Of a stretch of DNA of 64,000 nt, positions 1 through 8,900 are shown in pieces. How positions within the stretch are numbered: position 1 is the stretch's first letter; each line of letters opens with the position of its first letter. Under the pieces are notes generated by a model, which was given only the letters and a program-made list of their open reading frames with translations, did no database searches and had not been told where the DNA came from. Made by a program: the position numbers and the translations under genes. The DNA is from JANJWP01 sp964540725 (GTDB lineage: Bacteria; Patescibacteriota; Gracilibacteria; BD1-5; UBA2023): NCBI GenBank assembly GCA_964540725.1, contig CAZINU010000002.1, positions 62,001-126,000 of the forward strand, in the 5' to 3' direction.

Positions 1-114
1 CCCGGAAATTCGCCGAATTGACCGGGTGCGCGAGCATGGACGCTCGAAATTTCTTCGTTTCCGCCTTTCGGACCACGTTTGAGAACCTCGTTTCGACCCG
101 GGAAGCCCGGATTT

Positions 115-142
115 TTGCGATGACGGAAAAATGTGCTACACT
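115..142 (+). promoter_or_regulatory. promoter of the first gene
   Basis: A TTGCGA box (115-120) and a TACACT box (137-142) are separated by 16 bp, the spacing seen at most promoters in this window. Transcription would start near 149, about 20 nt before the ATG at 169. Confidence 0.5.
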
Positions 143-168
143 CAGAAAGAACGCACGTACTTCTTTCG

Positions 169-822
169 ATGCCGTATTCCATGGACTGGAAAGCGATTAG
201 GGACAAGGGTCTCGCCATGAAGGACCGGGTGGTCGACCTTTCGGGGCAGGCCGCCGACAAGGCTTTTACGGCCCTTGAAAAGGCCGCCGGGCACGCCTAC
301 GACGGTCTGAAGAAGACGCCCGTCGCCATTAAGAACGGGGCCGAGCTCGACGAGGCGAGGGGATTGCCGCTCGTCGTCGTGCTCGTTCTCGGCAAGGAAG
401 ATGCCGTTTCGAAGGCCGTCCTCGTCCGGATGCCCGTCGTACTCAAAGATGCCTGGCTCTATTCCGCGGCCGTCAAGATCGTTCTCGCGCCCGAAGCCCC
501 CGAACTCCTTCCGGCGCTCCCGGTCTCCGAAGCCCCGGGCCTCCTGGTCTATCGGAAAGGAGAGCTCGAAAAGACCCTCTCCGGCGACGCGGTGCTCGAA
601 TTCGTCAAAGCCTTCGACCTTTCGAAACAGCGGGATTCCGGTACCGTTTCGGAGTCTTCCGCACCGGAGGGCGCTTCCGACCCGTTGTCCGAAGCGGTTG
701 CGCCCGCCGCCAAGTCCGCCTCGAACGCGGACGGCGTTCCAGCCGCTGCCGAACCCGCCCCTTCTTCTCCGGTTTCCGACTCCGGAAGCCCTTCCGATTC
801 GTCATCCGGTTCTTCCGATTAA
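169..822 (+). CDS. hypothetical thioredoxin-fold-like protein with Ser/Pro/Ala-rich tail
   Basis: This 217-aa protein has no confident family match. Residues 1-55 look helical and amphipathic. Residues 60-150 alternate hydrophobic strands and helices in a pattern resembling a thioredoxin fold, including a segment GLLVYRKGELEKTLSG like the last strands of thioredoxin, but there is no CxxC, so no redox activity is implied. The last 60 residues are low complexity (Ser, Ala, Pro). No signal peptide is visible. I chose the ATG at 169 over the GTG at 133 because the predicted transcript begins near 149. It ends in TAA. The next small membrane-protein gene follows 12 bp downstream on the same strand, so the two are probably co-transcribed. 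The role is unknown. Confidence 0.7.
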   Translation: MPYSMDWKAIRDKGLAMKDRVVDLSGQAADKAFTALEKAAGHAYDGLKKTPVAIKNGAELDEARGLPLVVVLVLGKEDAVSKAVLVRMPVVLKDAWLYSAAVKIVLAPEAPELLPALPVSEAPGLLVYRKGELEKTLSGDAVLEFVKAFDLSKQRDSGTVSESSAPEGASDPLSEAVAPAAKSASNADGVPAAAEPAPSSPVSDSGSPSDSSSGSSD

Positions 823-834
823 CCCCCCTTCGCC

Positions 835-1074
835 ATGTATTTCGACAACGTCGACATTCTCGTATACGTGTCCACCTTCTTCGTGGTCGTCGTCGGAACG
901 CTCCTCTCCGTCACGCTCTGGAGGGTTTTGAACATTCTCGGCTACGTCGAACGGACGCTCGCCTACGTCGACCACGTACGCGAAATCCTCTCCCACTGGG
1001 AGGCCATTCCCATGAAGCTCCTCGACCGCGTGCTCGAGAGCGCGTTTTCTTCGGGGAAGAAGGGGAAGAAGTAG
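835..1074 (+). CDS. small single-pass membrane protein
   Basis: The 79-aa product has one clear membrane segment (about residues 8-32, ILVYVSTFFVVVVGTLLSV and onward), then an amphipathic helix and a lysine-rich C-terminus (GKKGKK) that probably lies in the cytoplasm. There is no catalytic motif. It starts 12 bp after the preceding gene and ends with TAG. It may anchor the preceding soluble protein, but that is only an inference from adjacency. Family unknown. Confidence 0.7.
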   Translation: MYFDNVDILVYVSTFFVVVVGTLLSVTLWRVLNILGYVERTLAYVDHVREILSHWEAIPMKLLDRVLESAFSSGKKGKK

Positions 1075-1106
1075 GCGAAAAACGCGATCGCCCCACGCCA
1101 CGTTTT

Positions 1107-1136
1107 TTGACAGGACGGGGCCGGATATGGCAGTAT
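1107..1136 (+). promoter_or_regulatory. promoter of the 104-aa / 717-aa gene pair
   Basis: A perfect TTGACA box (1107-1112) is followed 18 bp later by a weak CAGTAT (1131-1136). The predicted start near 1143 lies just upstream of the ATG at 1162, which is why that start was preferred to the ATG at 1135. Confidence 0.4.
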
Positions 1137-1161
1137 GGGCTCCGTAATCCGAACGCGCAAC

Positions 1162-1476
1162 ATGTCTTCCGAATCTTCCGCTCCCCTCGCCGAATCCGAC
1201 CAGAAAGGAATCGGTGCCTTAAGGCGCCAGAAGCTTCTGGGCATTCTGGAAGAACTGCGTTCGGATTGGCCGCTTTCCGAAGGGCTTATTCCGTACGTCG
1301 AACATCACGCTTCCGACGCGGCCGTCGAAAAACTCCTCGCGACGCTCCTCGACGCGGCCGATACCGTTTGATCCGAAGCCCGTTCGCGAAAATTGCTCGA
1401 GGCGGCCGAAAAGATTCGACGAGAAGCGGAACACGATCGCTCAGAGGCGCGGTCGTGCTTAGATCACATCTGGTAA
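1162..1476 (+). CDS. hypothetical small helical protein (UGA at residue 70)
   Basis: With UGA read as glycine this is a 104-aa, highly charged, mostly helical protein; the UGA is at 1369-1371 and the stop is TAA at 1474. The C-terminal third (KLLEAAEKIRREAEHDRSEA) looks like a single long helix or coiled coil. There is no signal peptide, membrane segment or recognisable domain. The gap to the next start codon (1480) is only 3 bp, so this gene is almost certainly translated from the same message as the 717-aa transglutaminase-like protein and may act with it. With the standard code it would be cut to 69 residues. Confidence 0.65.
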
Positions 1477-1479
1477 TCC

Positions 1480-3633
1480 ATGGAACACGCCCAAGAACAA
1501 ACGCTCGAACGATCGCGGGTTTCCGGAACGGTGGAGAGGGCTTCCGACCGGGTATTGTGAATGCTTCACGGGCCCGAACGGGCGAATTTCATCGCGGCGC
1601 TCGAATCGCCCGACACGAACGCCCGGGTATTTTCCGCAATCGGGGACGACTTGAAACGGGCCGTCTCAAGCATCGCCAAGAACGGGGTATCAACCCCTGA
1701 CGACGCGCTCATCGTTCGGGCTTTCGTGACGGTTTCTGGGGGCGACGCCGGGGGGAAGCTCGAGTGGAGCGATTCGGTAGCCTCCGCTAAAATCGCGCTT
1801 TCGCGCATGCAGGAATCCCGAATGCGGCAGCATGTCCTGGCCGGACTGAAGGCCTCGGATGTCGACGGCGAATCGTACCGGCAAATGGCCCGTTCGATCG
1901 GAAGCCGGTCCATCGACGTCGACCAAAACGGCATCATTGACGCCGCCGAGCGGGAAAATTTCCGAAAGGGGATCGATGCCGACTTCGCCGGGAAGGAAGG
2001 GGCCGAAAAAGAAAGGGCCGAGCGGGAAAAGGTGCTGGCCAGAATTCTCGAGTACAACTTCGACGTCGCCCACGACTTCGGTTTCGAAATCCAGACCGGA
2101 GACGTTCGGACGGTGTACGAAAGTCTCGATCGCCACAATCCGTCCGTCGGTTCGGTGGACCATTCCGATCGTCTTGCCGCACTCGTACAAGAACACCGGA
2201 ACGAACGTTCCGACTTGAATTTGAATCCCGACTCGGAACTCACGACCCCGCGACTCATTGCCATGCTGCTCGACTATGCCAAGGCGAACCCGTCGGCGCT
2301 CGAAAAACTCGGAATTGCCGACATCCGCCAACTGACTCCCAAACAAGCGGCCATGTTGGCCGGACTCGTCGTAATGGACAAGCTCGAGTATGATGACGCG
2401 CAAGCGATCTCTCCGGACGATGAACGGGGGTATATTTGAAAATTGAACTCGGAAGACCGAGATTCGTACGAACGTCAGAGGGATTTCTACGCGAACCTCT
2501 CGTACGAGTTTTCGAAAATACGGTCGGAACATCCGTCGTTGCGGGGGATGGACCTGCTCGATTTTCTTAACGCGCTTCTACGCAATGACGAAACTGTCCG
2601 AACTTTGGGGCTTGGGAGGGAGTCCGTTGTCGAAATTGAAGAACGCGTAAAATCGACCGATTACGTCGCTCCTGAAGCATCCGTTCGGAGGGCCTTCATT
2701 CGCGAAGAAATGAACACGGTTAACGCCCTGTATCAGAATTTTTCAGAACTTTCCAAAAGGTGAGCGTTGAACGACAAAATGTCCGTTGACGTTTTGTTGG
2801 AAAAAGGGAAGGGAATCTGTCGAAATTACGGCATTGCTTCGGAGAAGGTTTTCGACGCGCTGAAACTTCTCCAAAGGCCCGAAACCGACCTTTTGAAGAA
2901 TTCCGCGCTTGTCCGGTTCGCAGATACGGAGCACGACGGAAGGTCGAAGGGCAATGAACGCCTGAAGACCCTTTCCGTCGCGGATACGAAGGGGGGTGCC
3001 GGATATGACGGGCACATGTGGAACGTGCTCGTGACGATCGACGACGGCGGGACGATTCACAAAACCCACGTCGATATGACGCATGCCGACGGAGGGGACG
3101 GACTCCGGGCGGGCGAAAGAAAGGACGACGGGTCCGGCATGGTCGGAAGGGTGAGGATGTCCGACCGGACCCATCAAAGATTGGTACAGGATCTCGTGAA
3201 GGACGGGGTCGATGTGATGGCGTCACAAAAGGAGCTTCTTCGGTACTATGCGGCCATCGTGGAGTCCGGTATCGAATCGGACATGGGTCGGATAGCGGAG
3301 ATTCGAGAAAAACTTGCCTCTTTCGTAAAAGCGGGAATTCTTGACGCGGGTGAGGCGTCGAATGCTCTCGCTCCTTCGAGCTTCGGAATGCTCATGCTCG
3401 CGTCTGGAAAGTACGGCGAAGCGAGGAGCGCATATGCCGGGGTGCTCGAACGCGATCCTAATGATTGGGACGCACATTATAAAACGTGAGCCATATGTTT
3501 CATGGAATGAAACCCATCGGAAGCGGTACGTTGGTACGAGGCGGCGCTTAGGCTCGCTCCGGACAACGTCCAGAATGTGCTAACGAAAGAATTGAAGCAC
3601 ATTCGATTGAGCATGAAAAAATCCGACTCGTAA
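1480..3633 (+). CDS. transglutaminase-like / EF-hand / TPR protein, five in-frame UGA
   Basis: Reading five UGA codons (1558, 2437, 2761, 3487, 3508) as glycine joins several apparent fragments into one 717-aa protein ending in TAA. Residues about 147-158 form an EF-hand-like loop (DVDQNGIIDAAE). Residues about 440-545 resemble a transglutaminase-like domain: Cys447 in KGKGICRNYG, His512 in DGHMWNV and Asp532 in THVDMTH match the spacing of the Cys-His-Asp triad. Residues about 630-700 hold two TPR-like helical hairpins; the second (NPSEAVRWYEAALRLAPDN) is continuous only across the UGA codons. No signal peptide is evident. It follows the 104-aa gene by 3 bp. The triad suggests a protease or cross-linking role; the substrate is unknown. 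Confidence 0.7.
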
Positions 3634-3648
3634 AACGGTCGGATTTTT
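3616..3648. terminator. bidirectional terminator between convergent genes
   Basis: An 11-bp stem (AAAAATCCGAC at 3617-3627 pairing with 3638-3648) surrounds the TAA of the plus-strand gene and has A and T runs on both sides. It can serve both the 717-aa gene and the convergent trxB. Confidence 0.75.
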
Positions 3649-3664
3649 CATTAAAAGGCACGAA

Positions 3665-4576
3665 TTACGCCCCCCGCAACACCTCTTCGTGGATCGAGTG
3701 GGCGGCGAGGCATCCTTCGGCCGCGCTCATGATGGTCTGCTTGAATTTATTGGAATTCGTCGTGACGTCTCCGGCGGCGTAGATGCCGGGAAAGGACGTG
3801 GCCTGGGTTTTGTCGACGACGACGCACCCGTCCGCGTCCTTTTCGATGCCGAACGGGTTGAGGAGCGACGCGTCCGGGTCCGAGCCGATGGCGACGAAGA
3901 CGCCGTCGCACGCAATCGTGCCGCCGTCTTGGAGGAGCACGTTCTCCACGCCCATGAACCCTCCCCGGATTTCGGCGATGGCCGCGCCGAACCGGACTTC
4001 GATGTTGCCATGTTCGCCAATCTTGCGCACCCAGACGTCTTCGGCCTTGAAGGCGTCTTTTCGGACGAGAATGGTGACTTTGGCGCAGATTTCGGCCAGG
4101 TAGAGCGCTTCGACGGCGGCCGTGTCGCCCCCGCCCACGACGACGACCTCGCGGCCCTTGAAGAAATTGCCGTCGCAGGTGGCGCAGTACGACACGCCGG
4201 AACCGAGGAATTCCTTTTCGCCCGGAACGCCCAAATGCCGGTACCGGTTTCCGGTGGCGAGGAGGACGAATTTCGATTCGAACGTCTTGCCGGATTTCGT
4301 CGTCACGGAAAAGTTTCCCTTCGATCCGGAAACCGAAGCGACCCGGTCGGTCAGGATTTCCGAGCCGGCGGCTTTCGCGTGCTCGGCGAACCGGTCCATA
4401 ATGGACCGGCCGCTTTCGGCGGGGGTACCCGGCCAGTTCTCCACGCGGTGGCTCGTGGCGAGCGCGCCGCCCGGGAGTTCGCCTACGACGAGGTTTTTCA
4501 GGGAGTACCGCGAGGCGTACATGGCGGCCGGGAGTCCGGCGGAACCGGCTCCGACGATAATGAGGTCGTATTGCAT
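3665..4576 (-). CDS. trxB: thioredoxin reductase
   Basis: This 303-aa flavoprotein reduces thioredoxin with NADPH in the cytoplasm. The FAD-binding GxGxxG is at the N-terminus (IIVGAGSAGLPAA, residues 7-18), the redox-active pair is Cys131-Ala-Thr-Cys134 followed by DG, the NADPH-binding GGGDTA follows, and the C-terminal FAD-contact AAGDV is present. Length is normal for the low-molecular-weight family. The ATG at 4576 gives the canonical MxYDLIIVG start; the same frame is open for another 187 codons upstream, but that part is antisense to or overlaps the PH-domain gene and is not protein-like. It contains no in-frame UGA. A TATACT box at 4677-4682 (minus strand) and a terminator between it and the upstream gene suggest its own promoter. 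Confidence 0.95.
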   Translation of the reverse strand: MQYDLIIVGAGSAGLPAAMYASRYSLKNLVVGELPGGALATSHRVENWPGTPAESGRSIMDRFAEHAKAAGSEILTDRVASVSGSKGNFSVTTKSGKTFESKFVLLATGNRYRHLGVPGEKEFLGSGVSYCATCDGNFFKGREVVVVGGGDTAAVEALYLAEICAKVTILVRKDAFKAEDVWVRKIGEHGNIEVRFGAAIAEIRGGFMGVENVLLQDGGTIACDGVFVAIGSDPDASLLNPFGIEKDADGCVVVDKTQATSFPGIYAAGDVTTNSNKFKQTIMSAAEGCLAAHSIHEEVLRGA

Positions 4577-4705
4577 GGAAGAAGGGGAATTGAGGAATGG
4601 TGACGGAAAGCTCGCGCCCGTCGGATCGTTTTCCGTCGCGCGGCATTCCGGGGCGTCCGGGAATCCGGAACCCGCGAGTATAGCGAATTTTTTCCGGAAG
4701 AAAAT

Positions 4706-4736
4706 AAAAACGGGCGGAAAACACGGCCCGCCCGTT
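4706..4736 (-). terminator. terminator of the giant protein-tsaB-PH transcript
   Basis: On the minus strand AACGGGCGG pairs with CCGCCCGTT and is followed by TTTATTTT. It lies 11 bp past the stop of the PH-domain gene. Confidence 0.8.
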
Positions 4737-4746
4737 CGAGTGTTCC

Positions 4747-5322
4747 CTAGGCTCCGGCGGCCGGTTCTTTTGCCGGAACCGCGCCGCCCTGGTGCCGACC
4801 CCGGTATTCGTGGACGATGTTCAATATTTTCCGGGCTTGTTCTACGGGTTCGGGGACGACGAGCATCTCGAACCGCGAATCTTCGCTCGCCGTCCGGATA
4901 TCGACCGTTCCGAAGTTGAAAACGTTCGCGAGGAGCCCTTTCGAGAAGGCGTTCACCTCCTGGACCCGGTCCATCGGACATTCCGAGATGACCCGGTTGA
5001 GGAACGAAATCTGCTCGATACCGATAATGCGCTCGTTCGTGAAAACGAAGAAATCGAGTTCGTTCGATATCCAGTCGGAATAGACGAAGAGCGCGAACGA
5101 GGCCATGAAGACGACCGTGAGCACCGCGAGCGCCCATCCCGGAAAGAGCGCGGAAAGGCCGTCCCGGAACAGAAATACGAGGAGCGGAACCTTGACGAGG
5201 ACGACGAGGTAGACGACCGTGCGGACGAGCACGATCCAGTGCCGCTTCAAAACCATTTGAACTTCCTCGCCGGGGCGGAGGTTCGAGAGCTTCGGGAAGT
5301 TCGCTAGCGTTTCGCCGTTCAT
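4747..5322 (-). CDS. bacterial PH-domain membrane protein
   Basis: The 191-aa protein has two transmembrane helices (about residues 30-52 and 63-84) followed by a domain resembling the bacterial PH domain found in YdbT-type proteins. The typical pattern is present: a pre-helix RPGEEV, a W/Y-rich turn after the second helix, then F(V)FTNERIIGIEQ with a strand-rich C-terminus ending in a helix (EPVEQARKILNIVHEYR). The last 15 residues are low complexity. The start ATG lies inside the end of tsaB: the two genes overlap by 19 bp, which implies translational coupling. Stop is TAG. Function is not known; such proteins sit in the cytoplasmic membrane. Confidence 0.8.
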   Translation of the reverse strand: MNGETLANFPKLSNLRPGEEVQMVLKRHWIVLVRTVVYLVVLVKVPLLVFLFRDGLSALFPGWALAVLTVVFMASFALFVYSDWISNELDFFVFTNERIIGIEQISFLNRVISECPMDRVQEVNAFSKGLLANVFNFGTVDIRTASEDSRFEMLVVPEPVEQARKILNIVHEYRGRHQGGAVPAKEPAAGA

Positions 5323-5897
5323 GCGCTTTGGGTGATATGGGGCTTTTTCAGGTAGAGGGGTTCGATCTTCCCGACCGGTCGGGAGAGGTCGATTCGGGCT
5401 ACGGCCCGACCGTAGTCTACCGACGATTCTATCCGAACTCCGCGTCCTTCAAAATCGCTTTCGAGCCCGATGCCGGAGTATTCGCCGGGGGCGAGGTCCG
5501 TCTTTCGGACGATGGAAAATTCCGAGCCCGGGGCCGGGGAGAAGGCGTACTCGTCGCGGTTCGCCCGAAATACGACCGGGAATTTCGACCCGGCGAGCGC
5601 GCGGAGTTCGAAGGCGTCGAGTTCGAAGAGGGGGGTTCCGTTCGCGAGGGCGAGGGTCGAGAGCGTGAGCGAGACGACCCGGATGCCCGTGAATCCCGCG
5701 GGGCCCCGGACGCAGACGATGCCGTCCAATGCCGAAAGGGCCGTGCCGGAATTCCGACAGGCGCCTTCCGCCGCGTCGAGAAAGCGCTCGAATTCTTGGC
5801 CGGAAAGGTCGGTTCGCGTGAGCGAAACGACGCTTCGGTCGGAGTCGAACACGACGAAGGCGGCGGGGGAGTTGACGGGGTCGACGAGCAGGTACAT
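5304..5897 (-). CDS. tsaB: tRNA t6A37 biosynthesis protein TsaB
   Basis: TsaB is the inactive TsaD-like scaffold that forms a complex with TsaD and TsaE to make N6-threonylcarbamoyladenosine at position 37 of ANN-decoding tRNAs. The 197-aa product has the family hallmark GPAGFTGIRVV (about residues 69-79; compare GPGSFTGLR), a preceding DGIVCVRG strand, and the ALANGTPLFELDAFE segment. One UGA (5319-5321, residue 193) is read as glycine, after which the protein ends with TAKR and TAG. It lies 15 bp downstream of the giant-protein gene and overlaps the PH-domain gene by 19 bp, so it is in the middle of an operon. Confidence 0.85.
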
Positions 5898-5912
5898 GCC
5901 GGGTTCGGAAGC

Positions 5913-8900
5913 TTACTTGATAACGAATTCCGCGTCGAGGCGGTAGAGGATTTCGGCGACGACCGAAGAATCCGCCTTCAGGATGGTGACGACGGGAAAC
6001 AAGCCGTCCGTTCCGTAGGAGAGGGAGTATCCGGATTCGAGCAGGTAGACGTTGCCGTCCGCGGCGATGCCGGCGAAGGCCTCGGCATTCGAATCGACGA
6101 AGAACGCGCCGCCCGGAAGGGCCGTGGCGTCGGGAGCGCTCCGAACCACGCGGGAGGGATCGGAAGTTTTGACGAAGACGCCCTTCTTTCCGTCCGACGG
6201 CCAAAGAGTGCCGATTTCCGCCGCGAGGGAAGCCGGGAGGGCGACGGCTTCCGAATAGACGGTCCGTCCGTCCGAACCGACGACCCGGAAGGTCATCGGC
6301 CGCGTCGAATCGGCCGCGTCGACGCGCACCGAGTACGCGGAAGGGTCGGCGACCGTGATTTTCCCCGTCCGTTCGTTTACGGTCGCAATCGTGGCGCCGT
6401 TCCGGCGGAGCGTCAGATTTTCCGAGCCGGTACCGAAGACGAACGAGAATTGCCCGCCCGTTCCCGTTTCCGGCGTATCCGGAATTCCCGCCAGGCGTTC
6501 CAATCGTCCGGCGCGGAACCGGAAGAGGTCGACCGGAATTCCGGGACGTTCGACGTCGGTTTTTCCGTCCGCGGACGCGGAATCGGCCGACGTGACCGAG
6601 GGGATAGGCACGAACGCTTCCACGGAAATTTCGCGGGAGCTCCGGTTGCCGTTTTCGTCTATGGCGGTCAGCACGATCCGCTTGGTTTCGGGTTTTTCGA
6701 ACGGTCCGATGGCGAGCGTTTTCCAATCCGTTCCGGTTCCGCTCGCGAATCCGGACGCCAAGGCGCCGGACCGGCTGTCCGCGTCGTCGCGGGTATTGCC
6801 GTTTCCGTCGGAATCGGTTTCCGGATCGGCGTCGACGAAGGCCTCGGCAACGCCCGAAACGTCGTCGACGTACCGGTTCAGATTGACCGTATCGCGGAGG
6901 TAGACGGGAATCCGGTACGAGGCCGGGAACGTGACGTCCGGACCTTCCCGATCGGCTTCGCGTTGGGGAGAGAGGAGTTCAAGGGAGGCTCGGGTCGTCG
7001 TCCGTTCCGGATCTTCGGACGACAGTCGGGCGTACCGCCAACCGTTTTCGCTCTCGAACGAAACCGAATACGAATCCGCTTTCCGTCCAAGGTCGTACGT
7101 ACGGTACTCGGCCGGTCCGGAGAGTTCGAATTCGCCTCCGTCGGCATATCGGACGGCGATTTCGTTGCCCGGCCGGTCGAGGGACAGTTCGGTTCCCGGA
7201 AGGAGCGGGGTACCCCGAAGTTCGCCGAAGTTCCGGTCGGATTCTTCGAAGAGCCCGGTCGGAATGAGGAGCTCGCCGTCCGTGACGGTCAATTCGAGCG
7301 CGGTGAGCGATTCGATCGAGGAATTCCGCTCCATCGGCACGGAAACCGACCCCGTTTCCGATTGGATTCGGGAATCGAGTACGGCTCCGCCCGCGCCCGC
7401 GTAGGCCACGCTTCCGGGCGAGAGCGTGAACGAAACCCCCTCGCCGACCGTTCGGAATTTCGGAATCTTCGCCCAACCGTCGCCGGAGGCGCGGAAGAGG
7501 TAGGCCGCGGTCTTTCGGAGAACGGATCCGGGATACTGGTTTTCGAGCGTCGGCCCCGACGCTTCGTCCGTGAGGAGATCGACGAATTTCCGTCGCGACT
7601 CCGGAACGTCGTCCCCTTGGGCCAATCGGTCGAAGGCGTCGATGGCGTCCGAATATTCGAGCCGGAACCGCCATTCCCCGGAATCCGCCGGAGCGAAGGA
7701 GAATCCGATCCTCCGGGCGTTCACGGACGTTTCCCGGAAGAAATTCGGCGCGCTCGGAACGAGCGAAGCGTCGTCCAGAATGTCCGACATTCCGAGGGTT
7801 CGGACGTTTTCGGTCGAAACCGCGGCGGCGGCCCGCTTCAGGTTCTTTTTGAAGAAGAGTCCGGTACCGATGCGGTAGACGACGTCCTTCTTTCCTTCGC
7901 CGGAGCCCGTCGTGTCGATGAGGACGGCTTCTTCGGTGCCGTCGGTTTCGTCGAGGTAGTCGAAGAGGCGGGTGCGCCGGCCTTCGTCGAGGGCGTAGAT
8001 GCCGGAATACCGGAATCCGAAGCCCGCGCCGCCCGAGTTCGCGCCGGTTGTCGGGGATTCCGACGCGGCCAGTCGGACCGTTTCGGAGGTAGCGGAGAAT
8101 TCGAGGCGGGCGTCGACGAGTCTCGAAGGATCGACGAAGGCGAGGAGTTCGCGGTCGTCCGCGCGGAGCTCGGTTTCTTTTTCGGAAGCCGATTCGGTTC
8201 CTTCGCGAATGCGTCCCAAAACGTTCGCCCCTTCGCGCTCGAGGTTCCGGAGTTCGGTTTCTTCTTCCCCGTTCGCGAGTCGGACGTACGCGTCGGCGGC
8301 CTTTTCCGCGAACGCTTCGAGCGGCTTTCCGCGCTCCGCGAAGCTTTCCGTTCCGACCGTTTGCGCGGCGAGGGCGGCGTTCGTCGTCGGCGTTCCGGCG
8401 GTAGCGGCGAGGATTCCCGGAATTTCGGGCGTTTTCGAGGATCGTTCGACCGATTTCGCGATTTGTGCCTGCAATATCTCCGTTTCGCGGATTTCCGCCC
8501 GTACCGCCTCTTTCACGATACCGAATTTTCGAGCGTTATCGGCAGCGAGCGCGGCGGCGAGACGGTCTTCGGCGGTCGACGTTTTTCCGTACGCGGCGGC
8601 GCGGCCGAGCGTTTCCGCGATCGCCCGTTCTTTCGGGTCGGCGCTCGCGAGGAGTTTTGCGGCTTCCGATCGTACGTCTGCCGCGAACGCGGCGACGTCT
8701 ACCGCTTCGCCCGCCTTCGATTGGGTATCGCCGAGGAAATCACGGAAGGCGACGGCCAGGGAATACGCGAGAACCGCGAAGAGATCGGTCCGTTCGCGCT
8801 TTTCGGGCGCCATCATTTGCCGTTCTCCGACCGGGACGGTGGTCGTTCCCTGGGGGACGACGTTTCGGAAATCGGTCGCGCCCTTCGTTTCGCGGACCGC

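Noticed and set aside
1..168. A possible minus-strand gene starting at 37 and leaving the window, and a short plus-strand frame
   Set aside because: Only about 12 codons are visible for the first, and the second overlaps the promoter of the gene at 169; no support for either.
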